DNA of 64,000 bases from Marinibacterium sp050389775 (GTDB taxonomy: Bacteria > Pseudomonadota > Alphaproteobacteria > Rhodobacterales > Rhodobacteraceae), in assembly GCF_050389775.1 (NCBI RefSeq), contig NZ_CP177150.1:1-64000 (forward strand), written 5' to 3'. The position numbers and the translations under genes are program-made. Shown one piece after another: positions 57,404-64,000 of the stretch. The first letter of the stretch is position 1, and each line of letters starts with the position of its first letter. The notes under the pieces are model-generated. The model was not told where the DNA came from, did not search any database, and saw only the letters and a list, made by a program, of their open reading frames with translations.

Positions 57404-58581
57404 GTGATTTCAAATCGGAGCTGGGGTTCCAGGATTGCTGGGACTCAGAGGCCAACAGAAAGCTGAATAAGCCGGCTGGAGGATCCGTCGACAGCGGGGG
57501 CAGAAAGCGCAGGGCTGGCGCCCAGGATGCGGATCGTGCAACTGCGCAGGCACAGACGATTTCGGCGGCAGATAAGGCGCGGCTTGCCCGTGTCGTCAAG
57601 GGTGTGCCGGAGGTCATGGTGAAGGTGTCTAAACCCGCCAGGAACGACAAGTCCGGCAATCCGATCAAGGTCAGCCGAGCATCAGAAGCGGTCAGGGCCT
57701 CGGAGCATCTCGCCTACATCAGCCGAAACGGAAAGATCGAGGTCGAGAACGATCGGGGCGAGACCTTTTCGGGACGGCAGCAGGTCAGCGTCATCTATCG
57801 CGAATGGATGGAGAAGCACGACGAGGATCGCCGCGAAGGCTCTGCCACGGACCGGACGAGGATCACGACCAGTGTCGTATTCTCGATGCCCGGCACGGCA
57901 AATGCGGAAGCGGTGAAAGACGCGGTCACGGCACTGGCAAGGCAGGAGTTCCAAGGGCGGCACGACTACGCGATGGCCCTGCACACGGATACGCATCACC
58001 CCCATGTGCACCTGACGCTGCGCACGATTGGCGAAGACGGTCAGAAGCTGAACCTGCGGAAAGCCGATCTACAACGCCTGCGGGATACGTTTGCCGAGAA
58101 GCTAAGGACACGCGGGATCGAGGCGGAATCCACCCCTCGCCATGCCAGAGGCGTGACGCGCCGAGGAGAGGTGACGCCGGTCCACAAGATCAGACAGCGG
58201 GGCGGTAAGCCCTTGGCCGATGCCCGGAAGATGCGCCAGGTCCGGCGCGATCTCGAAGATAATGGCGGTCGCCTACCGCAAAAAGCCTGGGATGATGCGC
58301 TGATCGCGCGGCGCAACAGGGTGATGGCGACTTATGACCAAGCCGCAACGATCTTGGCTGGCTCAGCCGACCCGAAGGACCGTGACCTGGCGCGCGAAAC
58401 CAAACAGTTTGCAGCGCGACTAACCGAGACGACCACGCAACGTGCTGATATGGCCCGGTCTCTGGCGGGGCAGGGGGGCACGCGCTCCGTGCTGCGCGGA
58501 CGCGGACATGCAGTCGATAGTCCAGAGCGTCAGCAGGATCTATCGAAGGGGAGCCCAGACAGGGGGGGACGTCAACGATAG
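57400..58581 (+). CDS. Relaxase (VirD2/MobP-like mobilization nuclease)
   Basis: 393 aa. The metal-binding three-His motif HTDTHHPHVHLTLR lies near residues 190-203, with EHLAYISRNGKIEVEN near 106 upstream, typical of relaxase/mobilization nuclease domains. It would nick oriT and pilot the strand through a transfer apparatus supplied by another plasmid. The C-terminal third is basic and less conserved. It starts at a GTG overlapping mobC. Confidence 0.85.
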   Translation: MSDFKSELGFQDCWDSEANRKLNKPAGGSVDSGGRKRRAGAQDADRATAQAQTISAADKARLARVVKGVPEVMVKVSKPARNDKSGNPIKVSRASEAVRASEHLAYISRNGKIEVENDRGETFSGRQQVSVIYREWMEKHDEDRREGSATDRTRITTSVVFSMPGTANAEAVKDAVTALARQEFQGRHDYAMALHTDTHHPHVHLTLRTIGEDGQKLNLRKADLQRLRDTFAEKLRTRGIEAESTPRHARGVTRRGEVTPVHKIRQRGGKPLADARKMRQVRRDLEDNGGRLPQKAWDDALIARRNRVMATYDQAATILAGSADPKDRDLARETKQFAARLTETTTQRADMARSLAGQGGTRSVLRGRGHAVDSPERQQDLSKGSPDRGGRQR

Positions 58582-58909
58582 AGACTGTTGCTGTGTGGGA
58601 GGGCCGAAAGCCTTTTGACGGCCTCGCAAGTTCTAAAACCTGCCGTTCGGGAAATCTACGGCGAATAGCGTGTCAGAGCCCGAACTGACCATGATCTGCC
58701 GCGGCTTCGCTGCGGGTGCATTCGCCCGTTCCCAGCTCTCGGCGACTTTACTTGCCTACGCTACATGGCACCGAATTCCGACACTAAGGTGGGATTGTGG
58801 CTATCGGCTGCGCAAGCGATTGAGGCTGAGAGCAGCAGAATCGGCGCGGTTTTGGGATTGACCATGCCACCGTCCGAACCCATTTTTGATGCTGCAATCG
58901 AGGGTCTTT
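58582..58909. other. Gap between relaxase and copper island
   Basis: About 330 bp. A plus-strand frame of 63 codons (58670-58861) is open but lacks a ribosome site and a protein-like profile. A hairpin of type GCCG/CGGC lies near 58605-58625 just after the relaxase. No gene is supported. Confidence 0.4.
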
Positions 58910-59230
58910 ATGCGCCTAATCGTCGTAATCGTCCTGACCAGCCTCATGATGCTGGCTGCCTTTCCGCAAATGTCTGCGGCAGGGTCTGCGATGCATGACT
59001 GTGCGGCCTGCCCAGAAACGACGATCCATACAGATCAGCAGGCCCAGGCGGACCAGCACCAAGCTGACGCGCCTTGCGCAGACATGGCGATCTGCGCATC
59101 CTATGCCCTTCTCGATACCAGTCAGCCTCTCCGTGACACTGATCTGCCACGCCTCCGTCATGCGTGGCCGGAGCCACAAAGTGGCACGACGATCAGTCTG
59201 TCTCTGGACCTCCCACCTCCTCGCGCCTGA
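58910..59230 (+). CDS. Small secreted Cys/His-containing protein
   Basis: 106 aa with a signal peptide (LIVVIVLTSLMMLAAFPQMS, cleavage near residue 25). The mature part is rich in His, Cys and Met (MHDCAACPETTIHTDQQ, CADMAICASY), which suggests metal binding in the periplasm, in the manner of small copper-island proteins such as DUF2946. First gene of a likely copper-related operon. The specific family is uncertain. Confidence 0.65.
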   Translation: MRLIVVIVLTSLMMLAAFPQMSAAGSAMHDCAACPETTIHTDQQAQADQHQADAPCADMAICASYALLDTSQPLRDTDLPRLRHAWPEPQSGTTISLSLDLPPPRA

Positions 59231-59317
59231 GCCAGCTCCAGTTGAGTCTGGGTCGATTTCGATCGACCCATCATCAGAGCGCGCGGCCCGCAAAGCCGTG
59301 CAGGCCAGGATACTATC

Positions 59318-59758
59318 ATGAACAAACTCACCGTCGCCGGGGCCGCGATTATTGTCGTGGCGCTTGGTGCTTATGCAGTCACCCGCTCCTCCGAGCAAAC
59401 CGCCCCAGTTCAGGAAACCACGGCGCCAGCGGAGGGCGCGGCCATGGTGGCCGTCACTCTTCCCGATACGTTGTCGCCCGAGGGGACGATGGGGAAGCGG
59501 GCTTTCGATGCGGTCTGCGCTGATTGCCATGGTGACAATGCCGCCGGGAAAATGGGGATCGCCCCGCCGCTGATCCACAAGATCTACGAGCCGTCGCATC
59601 ATGGCGACATGGCCTTCCAGATGGCGGCTGCGAACGGTGTACGCGCGCACCATTGGAAATTCGGAGACATGCCGCCGCAGCCCGGGGTGACCCGTGCGGA
59701 TGTGACGTCGATCATCGCCTACATCCGCGAAGCACAGCGCGCCAATGGGATCAACTGA
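59318..59758 (+). CDS. c-type cytochrome (146 aa)
   Basis: A signal or anchor helix (LTVAGAAIIVVALGAYAVT) is followed by one haem-binding CADCH (about residues 66-70) and a distal Met in FGDMPPQPG (about 117). A periplasmic or membrane-anchored electron carrier. It lies 1 nt before the multicopper oxidase gene and probably exchanges electrons with it. Confidence 0.88.
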   Translation: MNKLTVAGAAIIVVALGAYAVTRSSEQTAPVQETTAPAEGAAMVAVTLPDTLSPEGTMGKRAFDAVCADCHGDNAAGKMGIAPPLIHKIYEPSHHGDMAFQMAAANGVRAHHWKFGDMPPQPGVTRADVTSIIAYIREAQRANGIN

Positions 59759-59759
59759 T

Positions 59760-61139
59760 ATGAAGATGACACGACGCGCCTTCTGCGCAGGTCTCGCTGC
59801 TGTGCCACTGGCGCGCCCTACACAGGCTCAGGATATGGCGCTCCTGACAGCCAGGGAAGCCACAGTGCAGCTTGCCCCGGATGGCTATCCGGCGACGCCG
59901 GTCTGGAGCTACGACGGGACGATCCCTGGCCCGGTCATCCGCGCCGCTCAAGGCAGCCGGTTGCAGCGACGGCTGGTGAACACGCTGGAGGTTCCGACCT
60001 CGGTTCACTGGCATGGCATCCGGATCGACAACGCCATGGATGGTGTCGCGGGGCTGACCCAGAGTGCGGTGCCGCCCGGTGAGAGCTTCGACTACGCCTT
60101 TGATCTGCCCGATGCGGGAACCTATTGGTATCACGCCCATACAAATTCGATGGAACAGGTCGCGCGGGGTCTCTCCGGTGCGCTGATCATCGATGAGGCC
60201 ACACCGCCGGATGTGGACCGGGACGACGTCCTGATGATCGACGATTGGTTGCTGGACCCTGATACGGGCCTGTTCGTCGATGACTTCGCAGCGCCGATGA
60301 CGCGCAGCCACGGAGGCCAGATCGGCAACCTCGTGGGCGTGAACGGGCGCTACGATTACAGGCTTCCGGCCCGGCAAAACGAGCGGCTGCGGCTGCGGCT
60401 GATCAACTCGGCCAATGCCCAGATCTTCGGACTGCGGCTGGAGGGGATGATCGGCTGGACGGTGGCTCTCGACGGCATGCCTCTCGACACGCCGGAACCG
60501 GTGACGGATACGCTTGTGCTTGCACCGGCACAGCGCATGGATCTGATCGTCGATGTCACCGCCGAGGAAGGGGAAACCGCAGGACTTCTCTTTGCCGCAG
60601 CGGATGATACTTGGCGCGTACTGGCTGAAGTTTCTGTCGAAGGGCGTGCCGCCTCAGTTCCGCGCGGTGCGCCTCAGCCCTTGCCACGCAATCCGCGCAT
60701 GGAGGTTGTGGGCGTCGACACCGCGCCTGTCCTTGAGATGCCGCTGCAGGGCGGTGCGATGCGCGGCCTGGAAAGCGCAGCCTTCAACGGGCAGAAACTG
60801 ACCTGGCAGGAGTTGGTGCAACAAGGACAGTTCTGGGCGCTGGCCGGACAGGCCGGGCTAGGAGAGGCGCCGTTTGCCACGCTTTCGCACGGCGAGACGG
60901 CCCGCATCCGCATGACCAATGACACGATTTTCCCGCACGCGATGCACCTGCACGGGATGCACTTCAGGACGCGTAAGGAAGACGGAAGCCTTGGTCCTCT
61001 ACGGGACACGGTTCTCGTCATGCCCAACGAGATGACTGAGATCGCCTTCGTTGCGGACAATCCGGGAAAGTGGCTGCTGCATTGCCATATGCTGGGGCAC
61101 GCAGCTTCGGGAATGACGAATTGGATCATGGTCGCATGA
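59760..61139 (+). CDS. Multicopper oxidase (CueO/CopA-like)
   Basis: 459 aa. A twin-arginine signal (TRRAFCAGLAAVPLA) would export the folded enzyme. Copper-binding motifs are complete: HWHG (about 82), YWYHAHTNS (about 121), HAMHLHGMHF (about 392) and LLHCHMLGH (about 437), the last supplying the type 1 Cys. Methionine-rich cuprous-oxidase insertions are not obvious. It probably oxidises Cu(I) or a related substrate in the periplasm. It overlaps the following cytochrome gene by 4 bp. Confidence 0.92.
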   Translation: MKMTRRAFCAGLAAVPLARPTQAQDMALLTAREATVQLAPDGYPATPVWSYDGTIPGPVIRAAQGSRLQRRLVNTLEVPTSVHWHGIRIDNAMDGVAGLTQSAVPPGESFDYAFDLPDAGTYWYHAHTNSMEQVARGLSGALIIDEATPPDVDRDDVLMIDDWLLDPDTGLFVDDFAAPMTRSHGGQIGNLVGVNGRYDYRLPARQNERLRLRLINSANAQIFGLRLEGMIGWTVALDGMPLDTPEPVTDTLVLAPAQRMDLIVDVTAEEGETAGLLFAAADDTWRVLAEVSVEGRAASVPRGAPQPLPRNPRMEVVGVDTAPVLEMPLQGGAMRGLESAAFNGQKLTWQELVQQGQFWALAGQAGLGEAPFATLSHGETARIRMTNDTIFPHAMHLHGMHFRTRKEDGSLGPLRDTVLVMPNEMTEIAFVADNPGKWLLHCHMLGHAASGMTNWIMVA

Positions 61140-61540
61140 AGGGCCTGATCGCACTTGCAGCAACTCTTGCAAGCTGGGCGCAGGCCGTTGCGGCGGAGGA
61201 GGGCATGGATGGCGTAGCTCTGTATCAGCAGAACTGTGCATCCTGCCATGGGACGGAGCTTCAGGGGCAGCCGGACTGGCGCAGCCCCGGTCCCGACGGC
61301 CGCCTGCCTGCGCCACCCCATGATGCAACGGGCCACACCTGGCATCATGGCGACGACATCCTGTTCCGCATCACGCGGGATGGGACTGCCGCGGTGGTCG
61401 GCGGGGGATATGAAAGTGACATGCCCGGCTTTGGCGACAGCCTGAGGGATGCGGAAATTCGAGCGATCCTAGACTACATCAAATCCACCTGGCCCGAGCG
61501 CGAACGCGCCTATCAACGTGAAAGAACTCAGCAGGAATAG
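61136..61540 (+). CDS. c-type cytochrome (134 aa)
   Basis: A signal peptide (GLIALAATLASWAQAVAAEE) is followed by haem motif CASCH (about 33-37) and an axial Met candidate in YESDMPGFGD (about 96). Single-haem periplasmic cytochrome. Its ATG overlaps the oxidase TGA (ATGA), so cytochrome-oxidase-cytochrome are translated together. Confidence 0.88.
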   Translation: MKGLIALAATLASWAQAVAAEEGMDGVALYQQNCASCHGTELQGQPDWRSPGPDGRLPAPPHDATGHTWHHGDDILFRITRDGTAAVVGGGYESDMPGFGDSLRDAEIRAILDYIKSTWPERERAYQRERTQQE

Positions 61541-61556
61541 GTCGAAAAAAGTCAAT

Positions 61557-61600
61557 TTTAGGGGAACATCCACCCACTGGAAGGTTGTTATTCCCCTAAA
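61557..61600. promoter_or_regulatory. Inverted repeat upstream of the DUF305 gene
   Basis: TTTAGGGGAA (61557-61566) and TTCCCCTAAA (61591-61600) are perfect 10-bp arms 24 bp apart. They are placed between the cytochrome stop and the DUF305 start, so they may be a regulator site of a metal-responsive promoter or a hairpin in the operon mRNA. Confidence 0.55.
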
Positions 61601-61617
61601 CGCACTCGGAGGTGACG

Positions 61618-62442
61618 ATGGCCTATTCCCGCTTTTTTGTGATGATTGCCGTGTCTACGGTCCTGATGTTCGGGTTGATGTACCTGAACACGTATCTGAT
61701 CAGCCATATCTTCTGGTCAGAAACACGCGCCTATATCGCAATCGTCATGGGGGCGGTTATGGCCTTCGTCATGCTGGCCTTCATGCTCGGCATGTATAAG
61801 AACCGCACGCTCAATATCGCGATATTCGCGTGCTCCATCATCGTTTTCGCAGGGGCGCTCTGGCTGGTGCGCAGTCAGGTGACGGTGCAGGACCGCGCCT
61901 ACATGCGGGCGATGATCCCACACCATTCAATCGCCATCATGACGTCGTCCCGTGCAGAAATCACCGATCCCAGGGTGCGCACCTTGGCGGATGACATCAT
62001 CTACGCCCAGGATAAGGAAATCGCGGAGATGCGCTATCTGATCGCGGACATTTCGGCGAATGGAGAGGCGACCCCCGCTGGGGATGAACCGGCAGCCGAG
62101 TTGAAACCCGCTCAGGACGCCCTGTCCAGCGAGGTCGTTTCCAAGGTCGATCCGGAGTTCCTGACGCAGGCAGATATCGCCCAGGTCTTCCCGGATGGGG
62201 CCGCGTGCAGCTTCACCTACACTGAGACGAGCCCGCCCGTGTTCGTGTCTGGAAATGGCACTGCCTTGGTCAAGATCAGCGGTGATCTTGTGCAACTCGA
62301 TGGCGGGGAAGACAGCTTCGCCACTGACCCGATCGCGATCGAGGTGCGCGACACGGAAGATGAAAGTCTGCAGGATTTCATCATCAGCGCGGGCCCTGAC
62401 TACGAGGCCGGTTTCCGCGGTCAGTACGCCTGCACGAATTGA
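61618..62442 (+). CDS. Membrane protein with DUF305-like His motif
   Basis: 274 aa. Three N-terminal membrane helices (to about residue 82) precede a DUF305-type segment, MIPHHSIAIMTSSRAEITDP then YAQDKEIAEMRYLI (about 97-145), with His and Met that may bind copper. A further periplasmic domain of about 120 residues follows. Such proteins are common in copper-resistance islands. The ATG at 61618 has GGAGG five bases upstream; a GTG at 61612 is possible. Confidence 0.8.
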   Translation: MAYSRFFVMIAVSTVLMFGLMYLNTYLISHIFWSETRAYIAIVMGAVMAFVMLAFMLGMYKNRTLNIAIFACSIIVFAGALWLVRSQVTVQDRAYMRAMIPHHSIAIMTSSRAEITDPRVRTLADDIIYAQDKEIAEMRYLIADISANGEATPAGDEPAAELKPAQDALSSEVVSKVDPEFLTQADIAQVFPDGAACSFTYTETSPPVFVSGNGTALVKISGDLVQLDGGEDSFATDPIAIEVRDTEDESLQDFIISAGPDYEAGFRGQYACTN

Positions 62443-62453
62443 GGAAGATGATC

Positions 62454-63215
62454 ATGCCAAAAGATACCACGAAAACCGCCGTTCTCTACCGCATGGTCAT
62501 GCCCGAGCATACCTGCCCCTTCGGTCTTAAATCCAAGGACTTGCTTGAGCGCAAAGGCTACGCCGTCGAAGATCATCACCTGAAGACCAAGGACGAGACT
62601 GAGGCCTTCAAGCGCGAGCATGACGTCAAGACGACGCCGCAGACCTTCATTGACGGGAAACGGATCGGGGGTCATGACGATCTGCGCATTTTCCTCGGGA
62701 TCGACCCACCCAAGGAAGAACAGAGCGACACGACATATCGACCTGTCATCGCGATCTTTTCGGTCTGTGCCCTGCTGGCGCTTGGGCTGGCGTGGCACCA
62801 ATACGGGACGATCCTGACCTGGCAGAGCTTCCAGTGGTTCATCTCGCTGTCCATGACCGTGCTTGCGATCCAGAAGCTTCAGGACGTCGAGCAGTTCTCG
62901 ACCATGTTCCTGAATTACGACCTGCTGGCGAAACGTTGGGTGCCCTATGGCAAGATCTACCCCTACGGCGAGGCCCTGGCCGGCATCCTGATGACTGCGG
63001 GCGTGCTGACATGGATCTCTGCACCCGTCGCCCTGTTCATCGGGACCATTGGGGCGGTCAGCGTGTTCAAGGCCGTCTACATCGACAAGCGCGAGTTGAA
63101 ATGTGCCTGCGTCGGCGGAAACTCCAACGTGCCGCTCGGCTTCATTTCCCTGACCGAGAACCTGATGATGATCGCGATGGGCCTCTGGATGGGGAGGCTA
63201 ATTATTGGGGGCTGA
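62454..63215 (+). CDS. Glutaredoxin-MauE fusion membrane protein
   Basis: 253 aa. The N-terminal 80 residues are a glutaredoxin (CPFG active-site Cys about 21; TTPQTFIDGKRIGGHDDL about 60-77). The C-terminal part is a MauE/DoxX-type four-helix membrane domain (about 90-250) with a CAC motif near residue 220. Probably thiol-redox chemistry linked to periplasmic metalloprotein maturation. The active site has a single Cys (monothiol type). The ATG at 62454 has GAGGAAG at good spacing; 62448 is possible. Confidence 0.82.
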   Translation: MPKDTTKTAVLYRMVMPEHTCPFGLKSKDLLERKGYAVEDHHLKTKDETEAFKREHDVKTTPQTFIDGKRIGGHDDLRIFLGIDPPKEEQSDTTYRPVIAIFSVCALLALGLAWHQYGTILTWQSFQWFISLSMTVLAIQKLQDVEQFSTMFLNYDLLAKRWVPYGKIYPYGEALAGILMTAGVLTWISAPVALFIGTIGAVSVFKAVYIDKRELKCACVGGNSNVPLGFISLTENLMMIAMGLWMGRLIIGG

Positions 63216-63654
63216 CATGCGTTAAGATGGCTATTTGACCCTCTCTAAAATGCAACTTCAAGGTCAGGTGGTCCCCTGGTAAGAGTCCCGAATTGAGGTC
63301 TGTCAAACGAGCGCCGATGTGCGAACTTGCCAGATCAAGTGACTCATCTTGCATGATTGGCAAGCCATTTTCGATACTACTTTGGCCAAAGGCATTCTTG
63401 TAGAACAATTCGCCGCCAGCAGAAGCATCAGAGGAGATACCTTGAAGGTATACGTCTCGGTAAGAAAAGTTATCAATTACAAAATTTACTGTCGCATTCT
63501 TCCCTCGTTGGCCTTGAGTAACATGTACGTTTTCGATTGTGACACCATAAAACGCTTCTGCAGAAGTTGGTAGTCCGTCGGCGAGTGCCATTTGAGCAAG
63601 AAGTCCGGCCGCACCCACAAGCGCAACTAAAGTCCTAGATCGAGCCTTGCTCAT
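63202..63654 (-). CDS. PCuAC-like periplasmic protein lacking the usual copper ligands
   Basis: 150 aa with a signal peptide (RTLVALVGAAGLLAQMALAD) and a PCu(A)C-type beta-sandwich (VTIENVHVTQGQRGKNATVN, LQGISSDASAGGELFYKN, LLPGDHLTLKLHFREGQIAI). The His and Met residues that bind Cu(I) in this family are largely missing where expected: GELFYKN has no His. Local GC is clearly lower than around it, which suggests separate origin. It overlaps the 3' end of the glutaredoxin-MauE gene on the other strand by 14 bp. Confidence 0.7.
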   Translation of the reverse strand: MSKARSRTLVALVGAAGLLAQMALADGLPTSAEAFYGVTIENVHVTQGQRGKNATVNFVIDNFSYRDVYLQGISSDASAGGELFYKNAFGQSSIENGLPIMQDESLDLASSHIGARLTDLNSGLLPGDHLTLKLHFREGQIAILTHVSPQ

Positions 63655-63712
63655 TGTGGCTACTCCTTTCCAAAAGCATGTCGTTGCGTCGAAGCTGATC
63701 CAAAGGACAAGT

Positions 63713-64000
63713 TTACCCAACATGTTCTGGCGCTACAGTTGAGGTGAAGGTTGCAGTGACAATCAGGATTAGGACGAAAGCAACCGCTTCCAATCGGATC
63801 GAAGACTGCAATGGATTGCCATCCCCGGTTTCTTCGAGAGCGGGGGTCAATCGCAGCTTGTTCAGCCCTGCAAGCCCAAGAAGCAGAGCCACCACCGCCA
63901 GTTTCAGCATCAGGAATTGCCCCCAGGGTTGGGTCAGGACCGCGATTGGATTGCCCGCAAGGATCACCAAGATTACCACACCTGCAGCGACCAGCAGCCC
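63713..64000 (-). CDS. CopD-family copper resistance membrane protein (C-terminal part)
   Basis: The visible 95 codons hold the end of a CopD-like membrane protein, cut by the window edge. Segments are VILVILAGNPIAVLTQPWGQ, then LKLAVVALLLGLAGLNKLRL and FVLILIVTATFTSTVAPEH, with membrane helices typical of the CopD family. It is upstream of the PCuAC-like gene on the same strand, a frequent copC/copD-type pairing. Confidence 0.75.
   Translation of the reverse strand, partial: GLLVAAGVVILVILAGNPIAVLTQPWGQFLMLKLAVVALLLGLAGLNKLRLTPALEETGDGNPLQSSIRLEAVAFVLILIVTATFTSTVAPEHVG

Overview
The window is about 64 kb of GC-rich plasmid (or chromid) DNA from an alphaproteobacterium. Rhodobacterales (Roseobacter/Paracoccus-like) fits best: it opens with a repABC replication and partition operon, carries a DUF1403/ScpB pair, a DUF736/DUF3085/DUF3768/strawberry-notch plasmid backbone, and a Rhizobium-type glycerol ABC transporter operon. 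I see no rRNA, tRNA or CRISPR array. Many genes are coupled by 1-17 nt overlaps.

Layout. (1) 1-4.9 kb: repA-repB-repC, then a convergent tyrosine recombinase with a dif/loxP-shaped site (two 11-bp arms, 7-bp spacer) just upstream of it. (2) 5-8 kb: DUF1403 and ScpB-like genes, a decayed second scpB tail, and an HTH-antitoxin/PIN-toxin pair. (3) 8-16.8 kb: a seven-gene minus-strand operon: half-length HsdS, HsdM, full HsdS, a small protein of suspected RNase H-like fold, a Hanks-type Ser/Thr kinase, HsdR and a zinc metallopeptidase. Six consecutive overlaps tie it together. This is the best candidate for a little-described system. (4) 16.8-19.1 kb: an IS remnant, an HPP-CBS membrane protein and a gene broken by a stop codon. 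(5) 19.2-23.1 kb: backbone genes (DUF3768, a long ParB-like protein, DUF3085, a DUF6927-like protein). (6) 23.1-27.1 kb: an intact Phd-type antitoxin beside a toxin gene with an internal deletion and frame change, then a LysR regulator divergent from a D-threonine aldolase-family enzyme and an ornithine cyclodeaminase-family gene broken by one in-frame TAG. (7) 27.5-40.9 kb: two near-identical 851-bp IS5-type elements in opposite orientation enclose a full glycerol catabolic unit, glpR<>glpDSTPQUVK, plus older IS debris. This looks like a composite transposon. (8) 40.9-54 kb: backbone again: a methyltransferase-helicase of strawberry notch type, duplicated DUF736, RadC-like, DUF3800 with an HTH regulator, DUF2493 and ArdC. 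(9) 54.3-58.6 kb: a second partition system (RHH-ParA-ParB) and a MobC/relaxase pair that would make the plasmid mobilizable; no transfer apparatus is visible. (10) 58.9-64 kb: a copper/periplasmic oxidation island with two c-type cytochromes, a multicopper oxidase, a DUF305 protein, a glutaredoxin-MauE fusion, a PCuAC-like protein and a CopD end cut by the window edge.

How the parts fit. Replication and stability come from repABC, the recombinase/site and toxin-antitoxin modules. Spread comes from the relaxase and IS elements. ArdC, and by inference the methyltransferase-helicase, would protect incoming DNA from restriction, while the plasmid carries its own extended type I restriction system. 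The metabolic cargo is glycerol uptake and oxidation, amino-acid chemistry (now broken) and copper handling. Several backbone genes have long non-coding leaders with strong inverted repeats, which suggests RNA-level or protein-operator control.
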